From CAWAND01 sp963727915 (lineage in GTDB: Bacteria > Chloroflexota > Anaerolineae > Anaerolineales > E44-bin32): a DNA stretch of 64,000 nt. Position numbers and translations under genes: made by a program. Below the pieces are notes generated by a model. It was not told where the DNA came from, searched no databases, and saw only the letters and a list, made by a program, of their open reading frames with translations. Within the stretch, counting starts at the first letter, position 1. Each line of letters begins with the position of its first letter. The stretch spans positions 62,001 to 126,000 of the forward strand of contig CAVSID010000006.1 of assembly GCA_963727915.1 (NCBI GenBank), read 5' to 3'. Shown piece after piece: positions 1 through 9,991 of the stretch.

Positions 1-71
1 GATGGCACGCTGGGGCTGGCACCACTGCCTTCGGGAGCCTGGCCCTGTTCAATACGTTTGAGTAGAGACAA
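1..71 (-). CDS. cpaF: CpaF/TadA-like pilus ATPase, N-terminal fragment at window edge
   Basis: A TTG codon at 71-69 is preceded six bases upstream by a perfect GGAGG (82-78). The 23 codons that follow begin MSLLKRIEQGQ and stay open to the window edge. The gene lies directly downstream of cpaE on the same strand, where tad loci usually carry the secretion ATPase CpaF, which powers pilus assembly at the cytoplasmic face of the membrane. The visible part is too short to show any ATPase motif, so the identity rests on gene order and the start signals; it could be another tad gene. Confidence 0.45.
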   Translation of the reverse strand, partial: MSLLKRIEQGQAPEGSGASPSVP

Positions 72-112
72 CGAGTACCTCCAAGCGCCCTATCACGGGC
101 CGTATCCCCCCA

Positions 113-1376
113 TTATCGGCTGAAGAGCCTCGGCCTTTCGGTTTCCTGCTCGGACTCCAGTTCCCCGGGGCCCTCAACCAATCTTTGCCTGATTGTACCA
201 AGAAGATCCAGGATGTTCTTTGCAGGTACCTTACCCTTTTCGCCTAACAATAATGGGATTCCGCGGTTAATGGAGCTTGTTACGACCTGCTCCTCGGCCG
301 GAATCTCGCCGTCAACGGGCCGTTTCAGGTTTTCGGCGACAGCCTCGCTGCTGATCCCTGTCTTGCGATCGGTCTTGTTCAGAACGAAGAACACCTGTTC
401 GCGCGGATACTCAAGCACGCTCAGCAAATCGAACAAGAGCCGCACATCCTTGATGGCGGGGATATCAGGCGTCGCCACGGCCACCAGCAGATCGGCAGCG
501 TCAAGGATCGCCAGGGTCACGTCGTCCATAACCGAACTTGTGTCAACCACGACATAGGCGAAGTTGGCCTTCATGTATTCGAGGACCTTGCGAACCTGAT
601 CGGCACGGACCTCGTCTGCCATCTCAGGGCGTGGCGGCGCCGCCAGGACTTTCAGGCCGCATTCATGGGTCATAAGGACGTCACCAACGTAATCCGAATC
701 GAGCTCATCCGCCCTGGCGGCCAAGTCCACGATGCTGTTCTTGACCTGCATATTCATGAAGACCGACACGTCGCCGAACTGTAGATTGCCATCCACCAGG
801 ACCGTAGGCGTTTCCTCGGTGTTCAAGCCAATCGCCAGGTTGGTGGCCAGAGTGGTGCAGCCCACTCCGCCCTTGGCGCTGTAGACCGCAATCAGCTTGC
901 TGTCGCGCAGCGGGCCGTGGCCGGAAGTCTTTCCACCCTGGGCAGGCATCGAGCTGCGCGGGCTTGGCTGCGATAGCCTTCTGCTCCTTGGCCCGCGTGG
1001 AGACAAAACGAATGGTCTTGATCAGCTCGTCGCCAGACGGAGGCTTGGCAATGAAGTCTCGTGCGCCGGCCAGCATGGCGCGGCGCATGTAGTCGGCCTC
1101 ACTCTGCACCGACAGCATCACAACCTGGGCGAAGGGGACATCCTTGAGCAGGGCTTCGGTGACGGCGATCCCGTCCATATCCGGCATGTTGATGTCCATC
1201 AGCACGACTTCCGGCTGCGTGTCGGACGCCAACTGAAGGGCTTCTTCCCCGGATCTGGCGGCACCGACGACATCGATGTCGGCCTCGAACTGAAGCAGCT
1301 TGCGAATGTTCTCGCGCGTTTCAGCGATGTCGTCGACGATCAGTACCCGGATATTTCCCTCCGGGCTATCGGGCAT
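113..1376 (-). CDS. cpaE: Receiver-ATPase fusion, CpaE/TadZ family pilus localisation protein (one frameshift)
   Basis: Read across one frameshift near 940-960, this is a protein of about 420 residues. The N-terminal third is a receiver domain with the acidic pair (VDD), the phospho-acceptor in MDINMPDMDG, the Ser of MLSVQ and the Lys of AKPP. The C-terminal two thirds is a ParA/MinD-type ATPase with a deviant Walker A motif (SAKGGVGCTT) and a Walker B-like VVVDTSS. CpaE/TadZ proteins place the Tad pilus machine at the membrane and typically have this order, but with a degenerate receiver. The gene follows cpaB after about 40 bases and precedes the cpaF start. The frameshift splits receiver and ATPase, so two separate genes is an alternative; the family architecture favours one. 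Confidence 0.85.
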
Positions 1377-1417
1377 TCATGCCTCCGTCTACCCTAACCA
1401 ATCTCTACCCAAGCATG

Positions 1418-2556
1418 TTACGGCGAAGGTGTTGCGGCAGCACTACCTGGGATGGTTGATTCCAAGTTGCGGGGTGGGGCTTTAAGCACCGGTTCAAGGC
1501 CATATGGGAGCTTGGACGGAACGGCGATGTCGTAGTTGTCAATCAGGTATTGCAGGGTCACGCTGGAGGTCGTCTCGTCGGTTGCGTCTCCGGGTCCACG
1601 CAAGGTCAAGGTCATGTTGGCTCCCGCGTTCAGGGCCCACTCCATGGCCAAGGCATCCTGTGGTGTCACGATGAGGGAAATCAGGTCGGGTGGCTTGACC
1701 ACTGTGGCGACAGCTTGCTGATTGGCTGGCGCGCCCGCCCCCTGCTGTGGAACCGGTGTGGGTTGCACCGACTGGGACTTGTATTCGCCCACATGGAGCA
1801 CGCGGGCATTGGCAATCAGACGTTGGGAAACCAATCTCGGGCGCTGGTTCTCGAGCGGGTTCGGGATCAGGTATACCTGTTGGCCCGTGTTTTCTTCGGT
1901 GTCAACCCTGCCCATCGGCACGGGCTGCGGCGATTCGGCGGTTGTGCCGCCCTGGTTCTGCGTAGCCTTGTTGGCTCCCACGGCGGTGAGGATTGCACCA
2001 TCTGGGCCAACCAGAATTGCCGTGGCGTCGGGCAGAGCGGTCTGGAAATCGGCGTCGATATCGATCATCAGCATATTGACAATGACATCCACGCTGTCGC
2101 CGTCCGCCAGGGCGTAGCCAAGGCTTGAGAATCGGTCAAGTGGCACGGTAACGGCCGTGAACCCCGGCGGGATCGCCAGAGAGGCGTCCGAACCGGTCCC
2201 GAGCAGGTCTCCGGCTTGCTCGGTGACCATGTTCTGCGTCACGGGTACGCCGCGAGCGATATCCATCCTTGCCCGGTGGCCGACCACCTGGTTGAGGTCG
2301 GTGATCATCGTCTCGACAACAAAGTCTGCTGGGAAGGGCGACAGGATCACTCCGTCCTGGGGGATGACGGCCCCACGCGAGATATCCTGCGCTGCGATGA
2401 CGATCTGTGCTTCGCCGCCAAAGGCAGGGCCCTGCGTCTCTTGGGGGAAGGTAAGGTGCCGCCACCGCCTCCCAGACGGCTCAGGACCAGAAAGCCGGCC
2501 ACTGCGCCGAAGAGAAGGATCAGGGCGAAGAGGATGAGAATGCGTCCGCGGCGCAT
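1418..2556 (-). CDS. cpaB: Flp pilus assembly protein CpaB (one frameshift)
   Basis: The start at 2556 gives a short basic N-terminus and one membrane helix (ILILFALILLFGAVAGF), as in CpaB/RcpC proteins. After a frameshift near 2415-2430 the reading resumes as GEAQIVIAAQDISRGAVI, the beginning of a SAF domain, and continues through a C-terminal RcpC-type domain to a Pro/Thr-rich tail ending AAATPSP. About 380 residues, a normal family length. CpaB is an envelope component of Tad pilus assembly, thought to act outside the membrane. It sits between the pilin gene flp and cpaE, the usual order. Recovering the SAF start in the other frame makes sequence error more likely than decay. Confidence 0.88.
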
Positions 2557-2683
2557 AGTGCCTCCTTAAACGTCGAACTCGCTATGGCCCGACAGTCTAC
2601 TTGGCCGGTTATGATACTGTTTCCCCGGTCAAAGTCAAGCCGATGCCCCGATACCGGATTCGGGAGCGTCTCACCCGATGCAA

Positions 2684-2708
2684 GGAGCCCTATCGCTGAT
2701 AGGGCTCC
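2684..2708. terminator. Hairpin between flp and cpaB
   Basis: An 11-bp perfect stem (GGAGCCCTATC / GATAGGGCTCC) with a GCT loop lies 55 bases downstream of the flp stop and about 130 bases before the cpaB start. No long T-run follows on the minus strand, so it may be a partial terminator or a 3' stabiliser that lets the pilin message exceed that of the assembly genes. Confidence 0.6.
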
Positions 2709-2762
2709 GCTGCGATCGGCTTGGATCACTGGCGTTGCTGACGCAAGCCATGTGCTGCAGAC

Positions 2763-2909
2763 CTAGATATTGTTGACGATGTTGCTGAACACATTTCCGA
2801 TAGCGGGACCAAGCAGGGCCAAAATGACAATGACGACAACAGCCACCAAAACAAGAATCAGGGCGTATTCGACCAGGCCTTGTCCCTTCTCTTTCGGCAT
2901 ATAAAGCAT
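2763..2909 (-). CDS. flp: Flp/Fap-type major pilin subunit
   Basis: A 48-residue ORF beginning MLYMPKEKGQGLVEYALILV. It has the Flp pilin hallmarks: a short basic leader, a Gly before the processing site, a Glu five residues into the mature region (GQGLVEYA), the following Tyr, and a single long hydrophobic helix. Prepilin peptidase should cleave after a Gly in KGQG, releasing the pilin that forms adhesive Tad fibres. Start choice is firm: ATG at 2909 follows an almost ideal Shine-Dalgarno site (AAAGGAGG, about 2915-2922). A promoter lies just upstream and a hairpin downstream, and cpaB and cpaE follow, so it heads a tad operon. Confidence 0.92.
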   Translation of the reverse strand: MLYMPKEKGQGLVEYALILVLVAVVVIVILALLGPAIGNVFSNIVNNI

Positions 2910-2945
2910 CACATCCACCTCCTTTCCTCAGGATTTGACAGTCTC

Positions 2946-2975
2946 ATTATAGTGATCTGGACCCCGGTCGGACAA
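2946..2975 (-). promoter_or_regulatory. Sigma-70-type promoter of flp
   Basis: On the minus strand a TTGTCC -35 box (2975-2970) is followed after 18 bases by a perfect TATAAT (2951-2946). The predicted start is near 2939, giving a leader of about 30 bases that contains the strong Shine-Dalgarno site of flp. Confidence 0.75.
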
Positions 2976-3019
2976 TAGGACCTATTTCCGATGCGTTTAT
3001 GGGCCCAAATTGATGGTCT

Positions 3020-4118
3020 TTAATCCCCGGTGGGGAGGACTAGGATGGTCCGTGTGCCACTTTCGCTGCTGTCGGAATCCAGGCTCCCGCCCAGCTGTTC
3101 TACGCGGTCTCGAAGGCGCTTCAGGCCGCCTGGACGAAGGTCATCTTCGCGATTGAGGCTGGCCTTGTCCAGCCCTTTGCCGTTGTCCTCGACCACGGCC
3201 CGCACCTGGTGATCGTCCATGTCGAGCATAATCTTCACCTGCGTCGCTTGGGCGTGCTCGCGTACATTTGCCAGGAACTCCTGAACTGCACGAAAAACCA
3301 GCACCTCACGCGTGGACGCAATCCGGCGCTCGGTCCCGGTAATCACGCAATTGATGTCTAGGCCGGACTTCTCTTCGAACGCCTCTGAGTAACGGCGCAC
3401 GGTTGGTGCCAGCCCGAGGTCGTCCAGCATCATCGGGCGCAGGTCAAAGATGAAATCTCTGACCTTCCCAAAGGTGGCAGAAGCAGAGTCTTTCAAACTG
3501 GCCAGTTCTTCCCTCGCCTTGTCAGGGTCGGTCTCGAACAGACGCATGGCAATTTCGGTTTGCAGGATGAAGTTGGACAGTGCTTGCGCCGGACCATCAT
3601 GGATCTGGCGCGACAACCGTCGACGTTCCTCTTCCTGGGCGTCGATGATCTCCTCGATCACGCTCCCCGCTTTGTCGATCATCTCTTGTTGATCCGGGGT
3701 TTCAATCTCCGGGTTGCCCTCCAGGAGCGTCAGGCCATCCGTCAAGAGCTGAGCATGACGTTCAAGGTGCCCTTTGTCGCTCTCCAGCTTTTCCAGTTGG
3801 CCGCGCATGGTGAACAAGCGCTGTTGGGCGTCTTGAGCGGCTTCGTAAGCGCTAAGAATATCCTCGCGGGGCACGGTCTCGAAGGTCGACTGAATCTGGC
3901 GCAGGCGATTGGTGATATCGGCGTTGCGCTGAGCCAGTTTGTCAACCTCACCCTGGCTCTGTTCGATCAGCATAGTGATTTCGGAGAGCTTTGTGCGGAC
4001 CTGTTCGAGCTGGGTGTGGCTGGAATTCGAGAAAGGCCTCGAGGGGGCTGAGATCCTGATCTTGGGCTTCCTGGGATTCCTGAGCTTCAGATTCCGCTTC
4101 CTTAGCCTTGTCAGCCAT
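3020..4118 (-). CDS. DegS/NarX-type sensor histidine kinase, cytoplasmic (one frameshift)
   Basis: The start at 4118 gives a Glu-rich N-terminus (MADKAKEAESEAQ). A single-base shift near 4025 joins this to a long coiled coil, then a HisKA_3 dimerisation domain with the phospho-acceptor motif RQIHDGPAQ and a C-terminal ATPase domain with VEDNGKGLD and a late Gly-rich segment. No membrane helix or PAS domain is present, so it is a soluble kinase of the DegS kind that senses through its coiled coil. The NarL-type regulator ends 12 bases upstream on the same strand, so the two form a two-component pair, and flp starts about 110 bases further downstream. Confidence 0.85.
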
Positions 4119-4130
4119 GCATCTACCGCC

Positions 4131-4826
4131 TCACTTGCGAGTGTCTTGTAGTCTGACCCAACCGTGACGGAGTGCGTAGACGGCAGCCTGCGTGCGGTCC
4201 TCTACATCGAGCTTGTGCAAGATCGCCGTCATGTGATTCTTGACCGTCTGGTGGCTGATCCCGAGCCGGGCGGCGATCTCCTTGTTGCTCATGCCCCGTG
4301 TGACATATTGCAGAATCTCCATCTCCCGCGGCGACAAGTGGCGTGAAGGCTTCTACATCGCCCTCGAGATGCGGTCGCCGGATGGTTTCGACGCCCTTGG
4401 ACAACCATTGGTCCAAGCCGTCCTTGTCGTAGACCTGATCTCCGACAACGAAATAGCCGCGGGCGACATGCCGGATGACGTCCACCAGTTTCCCGGCGTG
4501 CACATCTTTCGAACAGTAGGCTTTGGCCCCAGCGCTGAAATGCGTGCAGCACCTGTTCGACATCGTCGTAGGCCGTCAGAAGCACGATCGAGGTGGTTAA
4601 CCGGTCGGCGCTGAGCTGACGCGTAACCTGCATCCCGTTCATGTTGGGCAGATTGATGTCGATCAAGGCGATCGTCGGGTTGAGGTCCCGGACCAGCTGG
4701 AGGGCCTGATCGCCATTGGTGCCTTCGGCCAAGACGTCGATGTCGTCTTCGGCGTCCAAGTACGTTCCGGACGCCCTCGCGAAAGAGTGGATGGTCATCG
4801 ATAATGACAAGCTTGATGGTTTCCAT
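4131..4826 (-). CDS. NarL/FixJ-family response regulator (several frameshifts)
   Basis: The reading starts METIKLVIIDDHPLFREGV (receiver acidic pair DD), moves to the frame with ALIDINLPNMNG (phospho-acceptor Asp) and LLTAYDD, then to SAGAKAYCSKD (conserved Lys). It ends in a LuxR-type helix-turn-helix with LTRxxSNKEIA-like spacing (MSPREMEIL, SNKEIAARLGIS, TVKNHM). At least three single-base shifts are needed; total length about 230 residues, normal for the family. Expected to bind DNA as a phosphorylated dimer. It is the first gene of a pair with the DegS-like kinase, and the flp pilin operon follows, making pilus genes a plausible target. ATG at 4826 is preferred; GTG at 4838 is possible. 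Confidence 0.82.
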
Positions 4827-4856
4827 CGTCTGCCCCACGCTCTAGACAATGCCGCG

Positions 4857-4884
4857 AGTATAGCACAGCCGTTCCCACGGGCAA
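4857..4884 (-). promoter_or_regulatory. Promoter of the response regulator-kinase pair
   Basis: Minus-strand TTGCCC (4884-4879), a 16-base spacer and TATACT (4862-4857), with a TG one base before the -10 box (extended -10). It lies about 30 bases before the start codon of the regulator. Confidence 0.6.
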
Positions 4885-4928
4885 CTCATCAGCGGCCATG
4901 GGTAGACGGCCATGTTTTCCCCCCCGAG

Positions 4929-6334
4929 TCAGGACTGAACGGGGCCCGGCTCTGATACACGGGCGTCAGACCATGAGTCAAATCCGGGTACCAGCTTGGG
5001 AAGGTCATCAGATAGGCGACACGATGGGAATCGAGATATGTCCGGCAGCTTCTCTTGGTCCCGAATGAACGGGATCACTTCCGGATTTACCAGGCCTGCC
5101 AAGTCGAGGATCGGCCGTCCCCCGAAGTAGCCCAGGGCGCCGATGTCGTGGGCGGCGATCAGATCCGCCGAGTCCGTGTGCGCGTGGACCCAGAGCGAGG
5201 TCTGCGACCATCTCGCTGTTGATGACGGCCACGTCACGAGCATAGGCGCTGCCTCCGATCAGCCAGAAGGCAGCCGTCACCCCCAATCCGGCGATCAGCC
5301 ACGCCCGGGAGAGATCCTTCGCCAGGCCACGCTGCTGCTGAGGTCGATCCAGCCCAGAAGCCCCCAGCAGGCCGAGCACGTATCCAGACAGGCACGGTCG
5401 GCATGGCGTACCGGCCGTGTTGATAGGTTACAGGGAGCCGCACGGCATAGGCAGCCAGATAAGCCGAGGCCCACACCAAGGGAGCCAGTTCCGCCCAGCG
5501 CCGGGTTCGCAGTTGGCCCGCCGCCCACAGATACCAGCCCCGGCAGGAGGACGGCTCCCGGGCCGACAAGCGGCTGAACGAACTCGTCGCCCAAGCCTGG
5601 ACAGCAGCGGCGCCTGGCGCAGAACGGCATATTCGGCTTGCTTGGCGTAGAAGGTGTTCGGCCAGATCTGGCCCGCCAGCGCATAGTTGAAACTGAGGTA
5701 GGGGACGACCAGCGTCGAAGCTCCCAGGATGAAGGCGCCCAACCGCCTAAGGGATGTCTTCAGATTTTCACCGCCGAAAAGCACCAGCCAGGCATAGGCC
5801 GCACCGAGGGTGAGACCGTCGGGGCGGATCCAAACCGTCAATCCCACCAGCGCACCCCATAGAAAACTTCGTTGGGGCTGGCATCTGCATTCCCCACAGC
5901 AGGCTCAGCGCGGCGCCTGCCAGCAGCAAGGTCTCCATTCCGGACAACGCTGCCCACACGAGATGCCATTCGAATGCCAGAAGGATGACGGCGGCCTGAA
6001 CCACCAGCCTTCCGGAGCCGAGCTGCGCACCAACCACATGCCCCCCACCCAGGCCGTCAAAGCCAGCCCAACGACCCCCAGGGCCGCCGACCAGATCCAG
6101 GGCGCCGAACCCAGCAAGGCTCCTGGCGACTTCGAGCACGGCCCACAGAGGGGAGGTCGAACCGGCGCTGGGATGGCCGGGCACGAACGCCCATTGACCC
6201 AGCTGGACTAGGTTGCGGGCGTAGGTCTGGTGGATCCAGGCATCGTCGAGTGGAAAACCAAACCCGTCCAGCCTGTAGCTGGCAATGAGATAGCCCGCCA
6301 GAGCCACGACCGAAGCCAGCAGGGCGGCACCCAA
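4929..6334 (-). CDS. Polytopic GT-C-like membrane protein (heavily frameshifted)
   Basis: Fragments in three frames join into a hydrophobic protein of about 470 residues. The first extracellular loop has an acidic pair in PLDDAWIHQTYARNL, the GT-C glycosyltransferase signature position, followed by a GSTSPLW segment. The C-terminal soluble part contains HDIGALGYFGG and LDLAGLVNPE. Both ends match the intact plus-strand gene at 16477 (DDAYITFRYAQNL and GDIGTLGYYTG), so the two are paralogues. GT-C enzymes transfer sugars from polyprenyl-phosphate donors outside the membrane. At least five single-base shifts are needed. Start TTG 6334 is tentative. It is the last gene of a minus-strand run. Confidence 0.6.
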
Positions 6335-6433
6335 CCGGCGCCACCTTTTGCAGGGCCTCGCTCACGGCAGGGGGACCCCTTCGGTTCACCCGGAGGATGA
6401 ATAGGGGCTGCCCGAACGCGTCCTTTCGCAGCG

Positions 6434-7946
6434 CTAACCAACTCGAGCCATGGTAGCATCGCCCGGGTTCTGGTAGAGCTGATCCAAGTCAGGCGGGTGG
6501 TTCTTCTCCAGAACAACCCATCCTACGCCGAAGTCCCGCACTACCCGCCCCAGCGCCTGCGGGCCTCCATCAGGGATCACGACCGAAGGATGTGCCCGAA
6601 GCCAGCCAAAAGGCCGGGAGGGTTGTTGACGGCCACCACGTCTTGTGAATCCCCGCCGGCTGCTACCGGCCTCGGCTGCCTTCGCATAGGACAAGGACGC
6701 CTGTCCCCAGCCTTGGCCCCTTTGGGCTGGGAGGATCTCCCGTGTTACCAAGAGGAAAAGACGTGGCCACACCGGCCACGATCAGGCTCCCAAACCCAAG
6801 GCGAAGCGCGGCCTGATTTGGATCCCAGCCTCGGCGCCGGTGGAGCCAGTCGACCACGCTTTCCAGGCCGAAGGGTGCCAGCGCCCATAGCAGCGGCATG
6901 GCCGCAGCTGAAGAGTGGAAGAAGCCGCCGCGTTCGCCCGGGAAAGGGAAAACCACGGTCATGATGGCAAACTCGGCAAGCAAGTAGGCCGCCAAGACCC
7001 GCGCGGGGCGAGTTTGGCGCTTCCGCCACAGGCCCAGTCCCATCAGCAGGGTCAGGAAAACCAGGCCGTTGACCAGCAGAAGGCTGGCCAGGTTGGTCCC
7101 GGCAGCGGCCAGGCGCGCCTGGATGATCGGGCCGAATCCCGATCCAATCCAATCTGACCCTGATAGCTGGTCAGCCGGATAAGTGAAAAGTTGGTTGTAG
7201 TCCGTCAGCCACGCCGCCCTCAATCCCCCCGGGGACATCGGACTGCCTGCGACCTGCCACATCCTGACGAACCACCCCCCCATCACAGCCAGGTAACCGA
7301 CCCACATCGCCAGCAGATCCCTAATGCGGCGTGGGTGCGTCACCACCCACGTGGCCGCCGCCAGGAGTACCAGCAGGATGCCGTCCGCCCGATCCAGATG
7401 GCCCAGCCCGCTCATCACGCCTGCCAGCACCCACGGCCGGGCATCCCCCCCACGGGCCGTTGCCATGAGCCAAAGTGCCAGACCTCCGATGACGGCGAAG
7501 GACGAGAAGGCATCCGTGGTCACGAAGAACGGCAGGTAGAAACCTGATAGGATCGCCAGGCCTCCGGCCAGCATCGCCTGGAAACGGCTGGCTCCTAACC
7601 GGTGGGCCATCCAGGCTGCCAAGGCTGGTAGCACCGCCGCAAAGATAAGCGAGGGCACCTGGGCGGCCAGAAAGGTGACCCCGAAGATGGCCATCGACGC
7701 CGCTGCCAGAAAGGTCGTCAGCGGCATCCAATACAGGTGCGCCGGTTGGGGGAGGTTGAGGTGCCCGATCGCCAGGTAGTTCCAAAGGAACGGCACCTGC
7801 AAACCCCCGCCCGAGGCCAACACCCTGGCTGTGGCAAAGTAGTAGTCGGCGTCCATGTAGCCGGGGGAACGGACCCAGACCGCTGCCAATGCCGCCACGG
7901 CCAGGCCAACCAAGATCAGGGACACGTAATGCCAACGAGACATCAT
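6434..7946 (-). CDS. GT39-like membrane glycosyltransferase (two or more frameshifts near the C-terminus)
   Basis: Starting at ATG 7946 (MMSRWHYVSLI), it has a first-loop DxD (GYMDADYYFATARVL) and about ten hydrophobic segments, including the HLDRADG segment often seen in dolichyl-phosphate-mannose-type transferases. Near 6760-6600 the frame is lost twice: VAVNNPPG, then HPSVVIPDGG and WVVLEKNHPPDL are recovered in other frames and end at 6434. Length about 500 residues. Its start overlaps the stop of the gene before it as ATGATGA, indicating translational coupling. Donor and acceptor cannot be read from the sequence. Confidence 0.72.
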
Positions 7947-9857
7947 CGGATGGCGTACAAGACGTAACTGTCGCCAAAACGCTGGACCGGATCCATCCGT
8001 CCGAGCAAGTCGGCGAGAGCCGTCCAGTCGGCGGGCATGTACCTTGGATCCTCCTGCCGAACGAAATCCATGCCTAAACGGTTGAGCAGGACAAATTCCC
8101 GCCCCTCCGTCTTCCAGCGCTGCAGGATGGCAGCCTCGTCGAGGCCTGACCGCCGAAGCTTGTACCACCGATCGATCCAGGGGTCGGAAATACACTGGGG
8201 CTCGCAGTAGTAGCCTCGGGGCTCCCAGAGCATCACCACCGAGCCGGCGCCGGCTTGACCCCCAATTGCCTCCATCGCCGCCGAATAGTCGCCCATCCGG
8301 CGCGCCGAGAGTCTCTCGGCGCGTCTCCAGCCCGAGGGCCGGCAGCAGCGGATTGTCATCGGCGAACGAGCGCAGGGCCGATGCCAGGGCGAAGGCGACC
8401 GTCATGAGCACCACCGCCTGTGTCAACCGCCCCAGTCTCACCGAACCAAGGCGGATTTTACTCAGGTTGGCATACCCCAAGCCAGCCAGTGCGGCCCAGG
8501 CCGGGAAGACGACCATGTAGAGCCGTGACTGCCCCAGCAATTCCGAAGACAGATTGGCCGCGCCCCATGCAAGCCATCCGGTCACCACAAATACAACCAA
8601 CAGGCCCGAGGAATCCCTGCGCTGAATCGGTCCCGCCAGCACGGCCAGGGTGAGCCCGAGCAGCAGCGGTCCGATGCTGGATGCGTAGCCCGGTGCACCC
8701 TCTACGCCATAGATGGTGGCGAATAGCGGGATCAGCGGTCCAACCGGCCGAAACCCGACCGAAGACACATCAGAGAAGAAAGCCTGCTGAATTGTGCTCA
8801 CCCAGGGGTTGGCTCCGAGGTAGGGATACAGCGGGGCGCCGGTGGCGATCAGGTTCTTCAATGGCCAAGCGGCAAAAGCCAGTACCGCGGCCCCGACAAA
8901 TCCCAGAGTGGCCCGATTGCGGTCCGGGGAGGTGCCGTTGATCCAGATCACGGCCAATCCGGCCAACACGACAACCCCCGCCGTGTACTTGGTTCCCATG
9001 GCGAAACCTGCCAGCGCTCCTGCCCAGACTGCGTCAGACAAATGCCTCCGTCGGATCCACATGTCCAGGCAAACCACCACGGCCAGACCGAAAAGTGCTG
9101 CGTACCAATCGACGTATCCCCAGGCAAGCGATGACCACAAAGTGTCCCCGACCATGAGACTGGCCACGGCCACCCAGGCCCCCCGGGAAGCAAGACGCGC
9201 CGTCAGGCCAAAGATGCCGAGCAGGGCCAGCGCCCCGACCAAGACGCCGAGCACCGTCGCCGTGCTAGCCCCTCCCAAAGACATCGCCCACGCATCGTTA
9301 ATCTCGACCAGCAGTGGACTTCCCCAGAATGGGTTGTTTGGGTCGAACACAAACCGTCCGGCGTTCAGGAAGAACTGAGGGAGTGACAGGTGGTAGACGA
9401 GGGCATCAAAATGCACGGGGGGACCAAGCGCCTCCAGCAGGTCTCCCCCCAGAAGCGCCGCCACAACGGCTGCCAAACCGAGCTCGAACCCACCTCGGGG
9501 CTTGAGCTCGGCTAATCCCGATTTCAGCGTTCCGAGCCAACTCAAAGCGGACCGCCACAGAGCCATCAGAGTGACCAGCAGGACCAGCCAAGAAAGCCAA
9601 GGGCTCAAGCCAAGTGAAGCGCCGAGCAACAGCCAGACGACCCCCGCCAGGCCAAGCCCAATTGCAGCGTAGACCGCGGCCTGAGCCGAGGGAGCCAAAG
9701 GGATCGGCCCCATGAGCCGCCGTCCGGCTGCCCCGGCGGCGACGATCAGCGCCAAAGCCAAGACGATGCGCAGGCCGTCGAGGGTCACGGCCAGGGCCAG
9801 ATTGGCGTCGAAGGGCTTATGCACGAAATAGTAGGCTGCCACCAGCGCAAACAGCAC
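7943..9857 (-). CDS. Large polytopic membrane protein, GT-C-like (one frameshift)
   Basis: GTG at 9857 opens a protein of about 640 residues with twelve or so membrane helices and a first-loop PVHFDALVYHLSLPQF motif, resembling Chloroflexota GT-C proteins with an FD.LxYH signature. A single shift near 8310-8340 moves to the frame carrying the soluble end (VVMLWEPRGYYC, DFVRQEDPRYMPADW) and the stop at 7943. Without that shift the frame runs on into the next gene and mimics a 1064-residue protein. No ATG exists in frame upstream. A CRP-like palindrome lies about 120 bases before the start. Confidence 0.72.
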
Positions 9858-9972
9858 GCCGAACGCGGCTGCGGCGCGCCAGCGCCTCCCCCCACAGTTT
9901 GGCCCTTCCCCCGTGTTTGTTCTGTGGTCAATATGGAACCCCGCCTTAAGCCCGCTAACTCAACACGGCCTG

Positions 9973-9991
9973 TTTGTGACGAATTTCACAA
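9973..9991. promoter_or_regulatory. CRP/FNR-like palindrome, copy 1
   Basis: TTTGTGACGAATTTCACAA contains TGTGA-N6-TCACA, the classic CRP-family operator geometry. It covers the stop codon of the upstream GT87 gene and lies about 116 bases before the GTG start at 9857. A copy differing at only two central bases occurs at 37422-37440. Whether a protein binds is unknown. Confidence 0.4.

Noticed and set aside
2520..2729. A 69-residue minus-strand ORF before cpaB.
   Set aside because: It overlaps the cpaB start in another frame and spans the hairpin; composition is not protein-like.
6663..9857. A single 1064-residue membrane protein.
   Set aside because: It joins the first part of one gene, about 130 out-of-frame residues, and the whole next gene. 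The real junction is an ATGATGA overlap at 7941-7946, and the proper end of the first protein is in another frame.
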